A stretch of 64,000 nt of DNA. It comes from Pseudaestuariivita rosea. GTDB lineage: Bacteria; Pseudomonadota; Alphaproteobacteria; Rhodobacterales; Rhodobacteraceae. Below the pieces are notes generated by a model. It was not told where the DNA came from. It did no database searches and worked only from the letters and a program-made list of their open reading frames with translations. The DNA lies in NCBI RefSeq assembly GCF_017592335.1, contig NZ_JACNMP010000007.1, positions 1 to 64,000 on the forward strand, given 5' to 3'. How positions within the stretch are numbered: position 1 is the stretch's first letter; every line of letters begins with the position of its first letter. Below, one piece after another: positions 7,948 through 17,362 of the stretch. A program made the position numbers and the translations under genes.

Positions 7948-8018
7948 CGGCCCGAGGGTGGCGCAAACGCGCCGCCCTGGGGGGCGGGTCGGCGCGGCCC
8001 GGCGGTGCCCACCGGGCG
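7948..8018. repeat. GC-rich palindromic intergenic repeat, copy 1
   Basis: A GC-rich block with CGGCCCGAGGGTGGCGCAAA followed by CGCGCCGCCCT, then GGCCCGG, CGGTG and CCCACCGGGCG. Nearly the same modules occur at 43266-43333, and the CCCGG-GGTG-CCCACCGGG hairpin also occurs at 9918-9938. It is intergenic, 42 bases after the rhomboid-like gene (transcribed toward it). Confidence 0.65.
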
Positions 8019-8059
8019 GATGGGTTGGTGTCTTTGGTTTTACAGGGTTGAGTGGATAT

Positions 8060-8746
8060 CTAGTCCCTGCGGATGCGGGCCAGCAGTTCGGACCAGCCCC
8101 CCGGTTTCAGGACGAACGACAGCAAAAATCCGAACACGAACCCTGCGATATCGGCGATCCAGACCACGGTGCCTCCGAACATCAGCGCGAAGATCAGTTT
8201 GATGCCCATCAGCACGCCGATCAGGCGAAAGGCGGCCAGTTGGTTTTGGCCCAGACTGTCCAACCTGATCCACAAAATATAGGTGAATGCTCCGATCAGA
8301 CCGTAGGCTCCGGGAAAGGCGCCCGCCAGCGGGACGGCCGAATTCAGCAGCAGCCCATAGACAAAAGCGCCCCCGATGGCGGACCCGAAAAACACCGCCA
8401 GCACGGATAGGGGGCGAAAGATCTCACCCACGTATTTCCCAAGCGCGGCGATGAAGACGCAGCCAAAGACCGCGCTGGTGAAGTTGTAGTGGATGAACGA
8501 ATAGGTGAAAAACCGCATGATCCGGTCCAGATCAATCTGCCCGCGGAACAGCAGATCGTCGACGATCTGGCCGTAAAACCCGTAATCCTGAATGGCCTGC
8601 AACCGCCACCCGATCGCGGCAGGCCAGGGCAAAATGCGTGAGGCACCAAGGCTGAAGATCGCCTCATTCACGATCATGATCAGCAACAAAACCATGACCA
8701 CGGGGGGCAGCGGATTGACGGGGCTGATCTGGGGCGGTCTGCTCAT
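8060..8746 (-). CDS. Rhomboid-family membrane protein lacking catalytic residues
   Basis: A 228-residue polytopic membrane protein of the rhomboid family, with about six hydrophobic helices. Rhomboids are intramembrane serine proteases with a GxSG motif in one helix and a His in a later helix. Here the equivalent positions read GAYG (within [10 protein letters not shown]) and [11 protein letters not shown], so the nucleophile Ser is replaced by Tyr and the His by Asp. The HxxxN-like segment in [15 protein letters not shown] keeps the His but lacks the usual spacing. The fold is therefore likely, but proteolysis is not. It is divergent from trpS, with 76 bases between start codons. A role as a substrate-binding pseudoprotease is inferred. 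Confidence 0.75.
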   Translation of the reverse strand: MSRPPQISPVNPLPPVVMVLLLIMIVNEAIFSLGASRILPWPAAIGWRLQAIQDYGFYGQIVDDLLFRGQIDLDRIMRFFTYSFIHYNFTSAVFGCVFIAALGKYVGEIFRPLSVLAVFFGSAIGGAFVYGLLLNSAVPLAGAFPGAYGLIGAFTYILWIRLDSLGQNQLAAFRLIGVLMGIKLIFALMFGGTVVWIADIAGFVFGFLLSFVLKPGGWSELLARIRRD

Positions 8747-8822
8747 CTACGGGCCTTCCTTGACGCGGGCTTTGCCCATCGTTAAGCCAGCCGGGCTAAT
8801 AAATCCAGCCGGAGCGGCCCCC

Positions 8823-9839
8823 ATGTCGGACACAAAATTCACCCCTCGCGTCTTTTCAGGCATCCAGCCGACCAACCATCTGCAACTTGGCAATTATCTG
8901 GGCGCGGTGAAGCGGTTTGTCGAGATGCAGAATTCCGGGGTTGAAACGATCTATTGCATTGTCGATCTGCATGCGATCACCGTCTGGCAGGACCCTGCTG
9001 ATCTGACCCATGCGACGCGGGAACTGGCCGCCAGTTACATCGCCTCGGGTCTTGATCCTGCGAAATCGATCCTGTTCAACCAGTCTCAGGTGGCCGAGCA
9101 CGCTCAGCTTGGCTGGATCTTCAACTGTGTGGCGCGGATGGGCTGGATGAACCGCATGACGCAGTTCAAGGACAAGGCGGGGAAAGATCGCGAAAAGGCC
9201 AGTGTGGGGCTGTTCAGTTATCCCACGCTGATGGCGGCGGATATTCTGCTTTATCACACGACGCATGTGCCGGTGGGCGAGGATCAGAAACAGCACCTTG
9301 AGCTGACGCGCGATATTGCGATGAAGTTCAATAATGACTTCGGCGTCGATTTTTTCCCCTTGACCGAACCCGTGATCGAAGGTGTCGCGACGCGCATCAT
9401 GAGTCTGCGGGATGGGACCAAGAAGATGTCGAAATCCGATCCGTCGGATATGAGCCGGATCAACATGACCGATGATGCCGATACGATCGCCAAGAAAATC
9501 CGCAAGGCCAAGACGGACCCTGATCCCTTGCCTGAGGCTTTGGAGGGGCTGGATGACCGACCCGAGGCGCGGAATTTGGTCAATATCTACGCCGCTTTGG
9601 CGGAAAAACCGGCCGAGGATGTGATTGCCGAATTTGCCGGTCAGCAGTTTGGCACGTTCAAGCCCGCGCTGGCGGAACTGGCCGTCGAAAAACTGGCGCC
9701 CATTTCATCCGAGATGGACCGCCTTATGCAGGACCCCGCCGAAATTGACCGCATCCTGGCCCAAGGCGCCGCCCGCGCCCGCGAAATAGCCGCGCCCATT
9801 CTGGCGAAAACCTATGAGATCATCGGGATGGTGCGGTAA
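8823..9839 (+). CDS. trpS: Tryptophan--tRNA ligase
   Basis: A 338-residue class Ic aminoacyl-tRNA synthetase that charges tRNA-Trp in the cytoplasm. The HIGH-type signature is HLQLGN (residues 19-24) and the second signature KMSKS is at residues 201-205. [18 protein letters not shown] and NRMTQFKDK are characteristic of bacterial TrpRS. The ATG at 8823 is chosen because the conserved N-terminus starts [17 protein letters not shown]; the frame stays open upstream but that part is unlike the family. An inverted repeat (TTATCCC/GGGATAA, 9844-9867) follows the stop. Single gene; no tRNA-Trp T-box or leader was seen, as expected for Proteobacteria. Confidence 0.95.
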   Translation: MSDTKFTPRVFSGIQPTNHLQLGNYLGAVKRFVEMQNSGVETIYCIVDLHAITVWQDPADLTHATRELAASYIASGLDPAKSILFNQSQVAEHAQLGWIFNCVARMGWMNRMTQFKDKAGKDREKASVGLFSYPTLMAADILLYHTTHVPVGEDQKQHLELTRDIAMKFNNDFGVDFFPLTEPVIEGVATRIMSLRDGTKKMSKSDPSDMSRINMTDDADTIAKKIRKAKTDPDPLPEALEGLDDRPEARNLVNIYAALAEKPAEDVIAEFAGQQFGTFKPALAELAVEKLAPISSEMDRLMQDPAEIDRILAQGAARAREIAAPILAKTYEIIGMVR

Positions 9840-9843
9840 ATTG

Positions 9844-9949
9844 TTATCCCATGGGTATAAGGGATAAACGCACAGATCAGAGGGCAGCGACCGTCCGCGG
9901 GTGGGCGGTCGGACGCTGCCCGGTGGTGCCCACCGGGCCTGACCTCTGA
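9844..9949. repeat. Nested palindromes including GC-rich repeat copy 3
   Basis: Directly after trpS, TTATCCC (9844-9850) pairs with GGGATAA (9861-9867). Next, TCAGAGG (9877-9883) and CCTCTGA (9943-9949) enclose an inner stem (GGGCAGCG at 9882, CGCTGCCC at 9914) and the hairpin GCCCGGTGGTG/CCCACCGGGC (9918-9938), which is shared with the repeats at 7948 and 43266. The element lies between the convergent trpS and LysR genes and probably terminates transcription from both sides. Confidence 0.6.
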
Positions 9950-9972
9950 GTAATGCGCTGTCATTGCGCTGC

Positions 9973-10923
9973 TTAATCCTGCAACGGCTTCAAATTGCCC
10001 TCTAACCACGGATAGGCCGCAACAGCGGGTTCCACCACCAGATCCTGCAATAAGGGTCGCAGGCGTCCTGCTACGCTGCCGGGCATGTCGGCCAGGATAC
10101 CGCTACGCGCGTTCAGGGAAATGGTTCGGGTCAGCGGATCATAGGGCAGGGGGATCAGGTCGACCTGATCGCGGAACCGTTGCGCGCGCATCCAGCCCAA
10201 TGGTGTCAGGATCGTCCAGCCGCGACCCTCGGCCACCATGGCCATGATGGCATGATAGCTGTCCAGCTCAAAGCGATGGGACAGGGACAGGTTCTGCCGC
10301 GCCAGATGTGCGGCGATCTGGCGGCCCATGAAATGCCGCTGTGTGTATTGGATCAGCGGCAGATGATCAGGGGCATGCCTGTCGCCATGGGGTACCGCCG
10401 CGACAAAAGGTTCCTGCAACAGGGGGTGCACCTCCATCCAGTCCGCCGTGGCCCCCATATCAGCCGCCACGACCACATCCAGCGCGCGGGCGTCCAGCTG
10501 GTCGAACAAACGATGACTGGGGCCGGTTTCCAGCAGAAACTGACAGTCTTCCAGCATCACCGACATTTCAGACAGTAGCCCCGGCGTCACATCGGCATCG
10601 AAATCCTCGATCATACCTAGGCGAAAGCGGGTCAGGGCGGCCATATCCGACCGGGCCAGTTCGGCGCGGGCCAGGGCGGCCTCATTCAAAATCGACTGCG
10701 CGCGTTTGCGAAAGATCTCGCCCGCCGGGGTCAGGCGGACTGGGCGCGAGTTACGGTCCAGCAGGCGCACGCCCATCGCGGCCTCAAGATTGGTCAACTG
10801 CTGGCTGATCGTCGCGGGGCTGGCCCCCAAACGACGGGCGGCAGCGCTGATCGAGGCCTCTTCGGCGGTGGCGACGAACACTTCGATCCCCCATAGCGTG
10901 AAGCGGTCCGTTACATGTGCCAT
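9973..10923 (-). CDS. LysR-family transcriptional regulator
   Basis: A 316-residue regulator. The N-terminal winged helix-turn-helix is clear: ISAAARRLGASPATISQQLT followed by LEAAMGVRLLDRNSRPVRLT, in residues 20-65. The C-terminal ~220 residues form the periplasmic-binding-like effector domain. The gene is divergent from the class III aminotransferase at 11042, the standard arrangement for a LysR protein that controls its neighbour and itself. The effector is unknown but is likely the amine or amino acid used by the aminotransferase. No single palindromic T-N11-A site stood out in the 118-base divergent region. Confidence 0.88.
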   Translation of the reverse strand: MAHVTDRFTLWGIEVFVATAEEASISAAARRLGASPATISQQLTNLEAAMGVRLLDRNSRPVRLTPAGEIFRKRAQSILNEAALARAELARSDMAALTRFRLGMIEDFDADVTPGLLSEMSVMLEDCQFLLETGPSHRLFDQLDARALDVVVAADMGATADWMEVHPLLQEPFVAAVPHGDRHAPDHLPLIQYTQRHFMGRQIAAHLARQNLSLSHRFELDSYHAIMAMVAEGRGWTILTPLGWMRAQRFRDQVDLIPLPYDPLTRTISLNARSGILADMPGSVAGRLRPLLQDLVVEPAVAAYPWLEGNLKPLQD

Positions 10924-11041
10924 TTCGCTGCCCTTGACGTTAGTTGCGCCGCTGACGCTAGGCTGAATTCAGGGCCAGTGCAATGATCGCGATTGATCCG
11001 CCCTGCACCGCAGGATAGCTTTGCGATCAAGGAGGCCACCG

Positions 11042-12409
11042 ATGACCGAACACAGCCCGAACAGTTGGGAAGCGCGCGCCGATGCGAACAGTTTTTACGG
11101 GTTTACCGACCTGCCCACGGTTCATGATCGTGGCACGGTCGTGCTGACCCACGGCAAGGGGCCCTATATCTATGATGTGCACGGGCGCGAATATTTGGAC
11201 GCAAATTCAGGGCTTTGGAACATGGTCGCGGGGTTCGATCACCCCGGCCTGACCGCGGCGGCCAAGGCGCAGTACGATCGGTTTCCCGGCTATCACGCTT
11301 TTTTCGGGCGCATGACGGATCAGACCGTGATGCTGAGCGAACGGCTGATCGACGTGTCGCCCTTTGACCGCGGCAAGGTGTTTTACACCAACTCGGGGTC
11401 CGAGGCGAACGATACGCTGGTCAAGATGCTGTGGTTTCTGGCCCGGGCCGAGGGGCAGCCGCAACGGCGCAAGATTCTGACGCGGGTCAATGGCTATCAC
11501 GGGGTGACGGTGGTGTCGGCTTCGATGACGGGCAAACCCTATAACGGCTTGTTCGGTCTGCCGCTGGACGGGTTCATCCACCTGACCTGCCCGCATTATT
11601 GGCGTGAGGGACAGCCGGACGAGACTGAAGCGCAATTCACTGCCCGCCTGGCGCAGGAATTGGAGGATACCATCGCACGCGAAGGGGCCGATACCATCGC
11701 CGCCTTTGTGGCCGAACCGGTTATGGGTGCCGGCGGGGTGATCCCGCCCTCGCAGGGCTATTTTCAGGCCATCGCGCCGATCCTGAAACGGCACGGCGTC
11801 CCGCTGGTGGCCGACGAAGTGATCTGCGGTTTCGGGCGCACGGGCGATGTCTGGGGCTGCCAGACCTATGATTTCATGCCCGACGCGATCATTTCGTCCA
11901 AAGCCTTGACCGCAGGGTATTTTCCCATGGGCGCCGTGATCCTGGGCCCCGATCTAAGCGACCGCCTGCAGGCCGCCAGTGAAGCGGTCGAGGAATTTCC
12001 CCACGGTTTCACCGCCTCGGGCCATCCTGTGGGCTGTGCGATCGCACTGAAGGCAATCGACATAATCCTGAACGAAGGACTGCTGGACAACGTCCGCGCC
12101 CTGACACCGGATTTTGAGGCCGGCTTGGCTGATCTGGCCCAGCATTCAAACATCGGTGAGGCCCGCAGCAAAGGCCTGATGGGCGCGCTTGAGGCCGTGT
12201 CAGACGAAGCCAGCAAAACACCCTTTCCTGCAGACCTGAGCATCAGCGAACGCATCGCGAATACCTGCACCGATCACGGCCTGATCTGCCGCCCCCTGGG
12301 CCAATCTATCGTCCTCTGCCCGCCGTTTATCATGACACCCGCGCAGATGGACGAGATGTTCGGCAAACTGCGAAAAGCACTGACGCAGGTTTTTAAAGAT
12401 GTGACTTAG
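11042..12409 (+). CDS. Class III pyridoxal-phosphate aminotransferase (omega-amino acid:pyruvate type)
   Basis: A 455-residue PLP enzyme of fold type I, subgroup III. NSGSEAND (117-124) binds the phosphate of PLP, Asp258 in VADEVICGFGRTG contacts the pyridine nitrogen and Lys287 in SSKALTAGYFPMGA is the Schiff-base lysine. Related enzymes transfer amino groups from taurine, beta-alanine, putrescine or other omega-amino compounds to pyruvate; the exact substrate cannot be read here. The ATG at 11042 follows AAGGAGG at 11029, a strong ribosome site. The divergent LysR gene is its probable regulator. Both together look like a two-gene catabolic unit. Confidence 0.88.
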   Translation: MTEHSPNSWEARADANSFYGFTDLPTVHDRGTVVLTHGKGPYIYDVHGREYLDANSGLWNMVAGFDHPGLTAAAKAQYDRFPGYHAFFGRMTDQTVMLSERLIDVSPFDRGKVFYTNSGSEANDTLVKMLWFLARAEGQPQRRKILTRVNGYHGVTVVSASMTGKPYNGLFGLPLDGFIHLTCPHYWREGQPDETEAQFTARLAQELEDTIAREGADTIAAFVAEPVMGAGGVIPPSQGYFQAIAPILKRHGVPLVADEVICGFGRTGDVWGCQTYDFMPDAIISSKALTAGYFPMGAVILGPDLSDRLQAASEAVEEFPHGFTASGHPVGCAIALKAIDIILNEGLLDNVRALTPDFEAGLADLAQHSNIGEARSKGLMGALEAVSDEASKTPFPADLSISERIANTCTDHGLICRPLGQSIVLCPPFIMTPAQMDEMFGKLRKALTQVFKDVT

Positions 12410-12480
12410 AACGCTGATGTTAAGCCTAAATATTCGGCTCAGTGCCAAAGGTCCGCCACGCAGCTAAGCTTTTGAATTAT

Positions 12481-12536
12481 GAGTATTTGGACCAAGAAGA
12501 AGGACAAATAAACGCGTTGTTGTTCCAAAAATACTC
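12481..12536. repeat. GAGTATTT-type inverted repeat, copy 1
   Basis: GAGTATTTGGACCAAGAAG at 12481 and CCAAAAATACTC ending at 12536 form an imperfect inverted repeat. The same left arm occurs at 37036 and 41199. It lies between the convergent aminotransferase and tRNA-Glu/recJ units, so a bidirectional terminator role is likely. I saw nothing else in the 255 bases between the aminotransferase and the tRNA. Confidence 0.65.
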
Positions 12537-12664
12537 ACACTCGATCTGTCCAATTTTCCACCATCACGGACTGTAGAACATAAATTTCCACTATGCTGAC
12601 TTAAAAAGACTTTCGTTTCGGTAATCTGCACTTCGTCAAACTTAAATATTCAGGGCAGATAGAA

Positions 12665-12739
12665 TGGCAGCCCGTAGGGGAATCGAACCCCTCTTTCCAG
12701 GTTGAAAACCTGGCGTCCTAACCGATAGACGAACGGGCC
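12665..12739 (-). tRNA. tRNA-Glu (anticodon TTC), CCA encoded
   Basis: On the minus strand the sequence starts GGCCCGTTCGTCTATCGG. The anticodon arm is CCAGG-TTTTCAA-CCTGG with anticodon TTC, and the T arm is AGGGG-TTCGATT-CCCCT. The acceptor stem pairs GGCCCGT with ACGGGCT, with one G-U pair at position 1-72. The discriminator G is followed by an encoded CCA. Confidence 0.95.
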
Positions 12740-12828
12740 ATGCCGAAGCGTGAGACGCTAATTAGGCAATGCGGGCGATAAGGGCAAGAGGATTTTTGCA
12801 TAACCCCGCGGAAAATTTTAAAGCGGCG

Positions 12829-14571
12829 TCAAAGAACGGGTGCGGCGTCTTCCAGGCGTAATTGGACGCTTTGCCGTCCGCCCCAGGTGTTCAACTCTAA
12901 GCGCCCGGCCAGATGAAAGCGTTGGCCCGCATGCTGCGTCAGTGCAGGGCCAAGTGCTGTTTCAAAGGCACCGAAGCAAATGGCGTCGATCCGGCTGTCT
13001 GGTGCGTTACCCAGGGTCAGTTTCAAATGGGTTTCGCCCACCTGCTTGGCGAAATGAACCTGCATGTCGGGGAAGGCATATCGCGGGGCAGGGGCGCCAG
13101 CACCAAAGGGGCCAGCGGATTCGATCCGATCAATCAGATCGACCGTTGCGGCGCCGGGCATCAGAATGCTGTCCAGCCTCAGATCAGCGGGGCCCGCGGT
13201 GCCCGCGCCTTGTTTGGCCAGCAGATCAGACAGCCGGGCCATCGCGTCTTCCAATTTGTCGCGGGCCACTGTCAGCCCCGCGGCCATCTTGTGACCGCCA
13301 CCCTTGATCAAGTGACCCTCGGCCGCCAGACGCTGGATGGCGGCGCCCAGATCGACACCCGAGACGGATCGTCCAGACCCTTTGCCTTCGTCGTCATCCA
13401 TCCCGATCACAACGGCGGGGCGATTGGTGGCCTCTTTCAAGCGCGCGGCCACGATGCCCACAACGCCGGGATGCCAGCCATCGCCCGCGGCCCAAACCAG
13501 TGGCGCATCCAGGCCCCGTTCTTCGGCCTGGGCCATTGCCTCGGCGCGAACGCGCTGCTCGATGTCGCGTCGGTCAGTGTTCAGCTGATCAAGGCGTTCG
13601 GCCAGTGCTGCGGCCTCGTTCGGGTTATCGGTCGCCAGAAGGCGTGCGCCCAGATCGGCCTGACCGATGCGCCCGCCTGCATTCACGCGCGGGCCAAGCA
13701 GGAACCCCAGGTGATAGCTGTTGGGGGCACTGTCCATGCGGGCGATATCAGACAGGGCCACCAAACCGGGGCGTTGACGGCGCGCCATAACGGTCAGCCC
13801 CTGCCGCACCAGCGCGCGGTTCACACCGGTCAGGGGGGCCACATCGGCGACGGTGGCCAGGGCGACAAGATCCAGCATTGCCATCAGATCGGGGCCTTTT
13901 TGTCCGGCCTCGCGCATCTGGCGGTTGACCTCGACCAGCATCAGGAACACGACCGCGGCGGCGCACAGATGGGCCAGATCGCCGGGCTCATCCTGTCGGT
14001 TCGGGTTCACCACGGCCAGCGCGGGGGGCAGGGTTTCGCTGCCCAGATGGTGATCCAGCACAACGACGTCAGCGCCTTTGGCCGCCGCAATCGCGTCATG
14101 GCTTAGCGTGCCGCAGTCGACGCAGATGATCAGATCATGGGTTTGCGCCAGATCAGCCATCGCGGACGCATTCGGGCCGTAACCTTCGTCGATGCGGTCG
14201 GGGACATAGAGCGTCGCGGCCAGCCCCATCTGCCGCAGCCATGTGATCAGCAAGGCGGCCGAGGACCCACCATCAACATCATAATCGGCAAAAATCGCGA
14301 TGCGCTGGCGGTTCTGCACCGCCTGCAGAAAGCGCGCGGCGGCTTTTTCCATATCGCGCAATGACCGCGGATCGGGCAGCAGATCGCGCAACTGAGGCGT
14401 CAGGTATTGCTGCGCCTGATCTGCGGGCACGCCAAGCCGCGTCAAGGTGCGGCAGAGCGCATCAGGCAGGCCGGTTTGTTGCACCATGGCCTGTGCCAGC
14501 CTGTCCTGATCTGCGCTCAACCCCACCCAACGTCGCCCGGTCAGGGAAGATGTGACGCCCAAAAAACTCAA
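12829..14571 (-). CDS. recJ: Single-stranded-DNA-specific exonuclease RecJ
   Basis: A 580-residue DHH-family 5'-3' exonuclease for recombination and mismatch/base-excision repair. Metal-binding motifs are FADYDVDGGSSA (about residue 95), VDCGTLSHD and the DHH signature VLDHHLGSE. The DHHA1 domain carries GGHKMAAGLT, and an OB-like C-terminal domain follows. The length fits short alphaproteobacterial RecJ. The frame appears to start at TTG 14571, ten bases after the glpX stop; no in-frame ATG or GTG is close, so the start is less certain. It is the last gene of the hom-glpX-recJ series. Confidence 0.9.
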   Translation of the reverse strand: MSFLGVTSSLTGRRWVGLSADQDRLAQAMVQQTGLPDALCRTLTRLGVPADQAQQYLTPQLRDLLPDPRSLRDMEKAAARFLQAVQNRQRIAIFADYDVDGGSSAALLITWLRQMGLAATLYVPDRIDEGYGPNASAMADLAQTHDLIICVDCGTLSHDAIAAAKGADVVVLDHHLGSETLPPALAVVNPNRQDEPGDLAHLCAAAVVFLMLVEVNRQMREAGQKGPDLMAMLDLVALATVADVAPLTGVNRALVRQGLTVMARRQRPGLVALSDIARMDSAPNSYHLGFLLGPRVNAGGRIGQADLGARLLATDNPNEAAALAERLDQLNTDRRDIEQRVRAEAMAQAEERGLDAPLVWAAGDGWHPGVVGIVAARLKEATNRPAVVIGMDDDEGKGSGRSVSGVDLGAAIQRLAAEGHLIKGGGHKMAAGLTVARDKLEDAMARLSDLLAKQGAGTAGPADLRLDSILMPGAATVDLIDRIESAGPFGAGAPAPRYAFPDMQVHFAKQVGETHLKLTLGNAPDSRIDAICFGAFETALGPALTQHAGQRFHLAGRLELNTWGGRQSVQLRLEDAAPVL

Positions 14572-14581
14572 ATCGGCAAGC

Positions 14582-15544
14582 TCAGGTCGGGTTGCGATAG
14601 GTCATGCGCCGCACCGATCCGGTTTTTGACCGCATCAGGATCGTGGTGGCGGTCAGATAGCCGACCTCGCGCTTGATGCCGGGCACAATTGATCCATCCG
14701 TCACACCTGTTGCGGCAAAGATCACATCCTGCGTGACCATATCATCGCGGCCATAAATCCGATCCAGATCGGTGATCCCGGCCTTTTCGGCGCGGCCACG
14801 TTCATCGTCATTGCGGAACATCAGCTGGCCGTAAATCTGCCCGCCCATGCATTTCAAGGCAGCGGCGGCCAGCACGCCCTCGGGTGCGCCGCCGGATCCC
14901 ATATACATATCAATGCCGGTGATGTCAGCTTCGGCGCAGTGCATCACGCCGGCCACGTCGCCGTCGGTGATCAGACGGATGCCCGCGCCCGTGCTGCGGA
15001 CCTCGGCGATCAGGTCTTCGTGGCGGGGGCGTTCCAGAATGCAGACGGTGATATCTTCGTGGCCGCAGCCCTTGGCTTTGGACAGAGCATCGATGCGTTC
15101 AGCGGGCGTCATGTCCAGCGTCACGACCCCCTGGTCATAGCCCGGACCGATGGCCAGTTTATCCATATAAACGTCAGGCGCGTGCAGCATGGACCCGCGC
15201 GGACCCATCGCGATCACAGCCAGCGCGTTGGGCATGTCCTTCGCGGTCAGCGTCGTGCCCTCCAGCGGATCAAGGGCGATGTCCACACCCGGGCCGTCGC
15301 CCGTGCCGACATTTTCACCGATGTACAGCATCGGCGCTTCGTCCCGTTCGCCTTCGCCGATCACGACCACGCCGTCGATATCCAGCATGTTCAGCTGAGT
15401 GCGCATCGCGTCGACAGCGGCCTGATCCGCCGCCTTCTCGTCGCCGCGTCCGATCAGCTTGGCCGAGGCCATCGCGGCGGCCTCAGACACGCGCGCCAGT
15501 CCAAGCGATAACATCCGGTCGTGAAATTCTACGGTGCCAGCCAT
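14582..15544 (-). CDS. glpX: Class II fructose-1,6-bisphosphatase
   Basis: A 320-residue GlpX-type phosphatase that hydrolyses fructose 1,6-bisphosphate in gluconeogenesis. Signatures seen are GEGERDEAPMLYIGE, the metal-binding DPLEGTTLTAK and MGSGGAPEGVLAAAALKC, all typical of the family. It lies 39 bases downstream of homoserine dehydrogenase and ten bases upstream of recJ on the same strand, and is probably co-transcribed with both. In Rhodobacteraceae hom and glpX are commonly adjacent. The start ATG at 15544 follows a purine-rich stretch. Confidence 0.93.
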   Translation of the reverse strand: MAGTVEFHDRMLSLGLARVSEAAAMASAKLIGRGDEKAADQAAVDAMRTQLNMLDIDGVVVIGEGERDEAPMLYIGENVGTGDGPGVDIALDPLEGTTLTAKDMPNALAVIAMGPRGSMLHAPDVYMDKLAIGPGYDQGVVTLDMTPAERIDALSKAKGCGHEDITVCILERPRHEDLIAEVRSTGAGIRLITDGDVAGVMHCAEADITGIDMYMGSGGAPEGVLAAAALKCMGGQIYGQLMFRNDDERGRAEKAGITDLDRIYGRDDMVTQDVIFAATGVTDGSIVPGIKREVGYLTATTILMRSKTGSVRRMTYRNPT

Positions 15545-15583
15545 ATCAGTATCCTGTGTAAGTCATTGAAAGGGTGAGATTTC

Positions 15584-16885
15584 TCAAAGTGCTTCGATCC
15601 GCAGAGAAACCGGATCGCCCACAATCACATCGGTTTTCCGGAACCCGGCGGTCGCCTGATCAAGCGCTGCGGACGTCGTTTTGTGCGTCACGATCAACAC
15701 CGGGGCCGTCGCATCAGCGTGTCCATACTGGCGCATCCGGTCGATTGACACGCCCGCCTCGCCCAGGATAGTCGCAACCTTGGCCAATGCGCCGGGTTTG
15801 TCCTGCAGCTCCATCCGCAGGTAATAGGGGGCGGGCACGGCTGACCCGGACACGGGCGCGTCTTTCAGCGACGCCGCCGGTTGGCCGAATGTCGACACCC
15901 GGATGCCGCGGGCAATGTCGGCCACGTCGGACATCACGGCACTGGCCGTTGGGCCTTCGCCCGCACCGGGACCGCGCAGCACGATCTGTTCGACGCTGTC
16001 GCCTTCCAGGACGACCATATTCGTTCCGCCCTCAAGCTGACCCAACGGTGAAAGCGCAGGCACCAGGCAGGGCGTCATGCGTTGTTCCAGCCCGCGCGCT
16101 GTCAGTTGTGCGACGCCAAGCAGCTTGATGCGAAAGCCCATGTCAGCCGCACGGGTGATATCATCCAGGCTGATCCGCTGGATGCCTTCCAGCACAACCT
16201 TGTCAAAACTGACCTTGGTGCCAAAGGCGATTGAGGCCAACAGCGCCAGCTTATGGCCTGCGTCAATGCCGCCGACGTCCAGATTGGGATCGGCCTCCAG
16301 ATAACCCAGTTTGTCGGCCTCTTCAAACAGGGCGTTGTACCCCTGACCGGTGGCCTGCATCCGCGTCAGGATATAGTTGCAGGTGCCGTTCATAACGCCC
16401 ATGACGCGGGTGATTTCATTGCCCGCAAGCCCTTCGGTCAGGGCCTTGACCACAGGGATGCCCCCTGCGACGGCGGCCTCAAACCGGATCACTGCCCCTT
16501 CGGCTTCGGCGGCTTCGGCCAGGTGCTGACCGTGAAGGGCCAGCATGGCCTTGTTGGCGGTCACCACGTCTTTGCCCGCAGCGATCGCTGTTTCAACGGC
16601 GGCCTTGGCCGGGCCATCGCTGCCCCCCATGAGTTCGACAAAAACATCCACATCGCCTCGCCGCGCCAGGGCGACCGGATCGTCTTCCCATTCGTATCCC
16701 GACAAAGAAACACCGCGATCCTTGTCGCGGGTGCGGGCCGAAACAGCGGTGATCACGATGTCACGGCCCGTGCGCTGTTGCAGCAGTTTCGCGTGTTTGC
16801 GCATAATCCGTACGACGCCGACACCAACGGTCCCCAGACCAGCGATACCAAGGCGTAGGGGTTGGGGCATGGGGGTCTCCGTCAT
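15584..16885 (-). CDS. hom: Homoserine dehydrogenase
   Basis: A 433-residue NAD(P)-dependent enzyme reducing aspartate semialdehyde to homoserine, on the path to threonine, methionine and isoleucine. The N-terminal Rossmann fold has GIAGLGTVGVGVV, the catalytic domain carries AVAGGIPVVKALTEGLAGNE and GTCNYILTRM, and a C-terminal ACT domain (KPGALAKVATILGEAGVSI) probably senses threonine. An in-frame ATG five codons downstream is a possible alternative start. It is first in a hom-glpX-recJ series on the minus strand. Confidence 0.94.
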   Translation of the reverse strand: MTETPMPQPLRLGIAGLGTVGVGVVRIMRKHAKLLQQRTGRDIVITAVSARTRDKDRGVSLSGYEWEDDPVALARRGDVDVFVELMGGSDGPAKAAVETAIAAGKDVVTANKAMLALHGQHLAEAAEAEGAVIRFEAAVAGGIPVVKALTEGLAGNEITRVMGVMNGTCNYILTRMQATGQGYNALFEEADKLGYLEADPNLDVGGIDAGHKLALLASIAFGTKVSFDKVVLEGIQRISLDDITRAADMGFRIKLLGVAQLTARGLEQRMTPCLVPALSPLGQLEGGTNMVVLEGDSVEQIVLRGPGAGEGPTASAVMSDVADIARGIRVSTFGQPAASLKDAPVSGSAVPAPYYLRMELQDKPGALAKVATILGEAGVSIDRMRQYGHADATAPVLIVTHKTTSAALDQATAGFRKTDVIVGDPVSLRIEAL

Positions 16886-17006
16886 CTGTCGTTCGACTGT
16901 CCTTTACCCCCATTCGCCCGGGGTCGCAATCATAGGGTTGGTGCTGTGGCCAGCTTGTGCCGGTCCCTGTACAATCATTTGCCAAGCTGCTGAGATTTTG
17001 GGATAA

Positions 17007-17291
17007 TCAGGGACGATCCTTGATCTGCTGCTGCATATCCTGCCGCAGTGGGCGATCAATGACAGGGCGCGACAAGCGATCCGCACGGGCGCGCAGACTT
17101 TCGACGCGGGTTTCCATATCAGCAGTGAAATCCGGGGTGATCTGGGTGGTTTCGGACTGCGATATGATTTCATTGATCGGTAACACACGGGGGAAAGGGG
17201 CTGCATCGGCTTCGCTGACCAATTCGTCATCGAAATCGGGATAGCTGGCACAGGCCGCCAGGGTCAGGCAAAGTAAAATCAGTCGAACCAT
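17007..17291 (-). CDS. Small predicted lipoprotein
   Basis: A 94-residue protein with a lipoprotein signal: MVRLILLCLTLAACAS has a short hydrophobic core and a lipobox LAAC with Cys14 as the lipidation site. The mature part is about 80 residues, polar, with a likely helix (DMETRVESLRARADRLSRPV). I do not recognise a family. It stands alone between hom and the divergent TetR gene. Since Asp does not follow the Cys (next residue Ala), outer-membrane sorting is more likely than retention in the inner membrane, by the E. coli rule. Confidence 0.7.
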   Translation of the reverse strand: MVRLILLCLTLAACASYPDFDDELVSEADAAPFPRVLPINEIISQSETTQITPDFTADMETRVESLRARADRLSRPVIDRPLRQDMQQQIKDRP

Positions 17292-17338
17292 AGGGGTTCT
17301 TAGTCACACAGGTGGCCCCGACGCAAGCAAACCATTGC

Positions 17339-17356
17339 ACTGAACGCCCGTTCAGT
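17339..17356. promoter_or_regulatory. Palindromic operator for the adjacent TetR regulator
   Basis: ACTGAACG and CGTTCAGT are perfect inverted 8-mers separated by CC, centred 15 bases before the TetR start codon. The position would block initiation of the TetR gene itself, so autorepression is likely. GAACG-NN-CGTTC-type sites are common for TetR proteins of lipid metabolism. Confidence 0.7.
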
Positions 17357-17362
17357 TAATTT

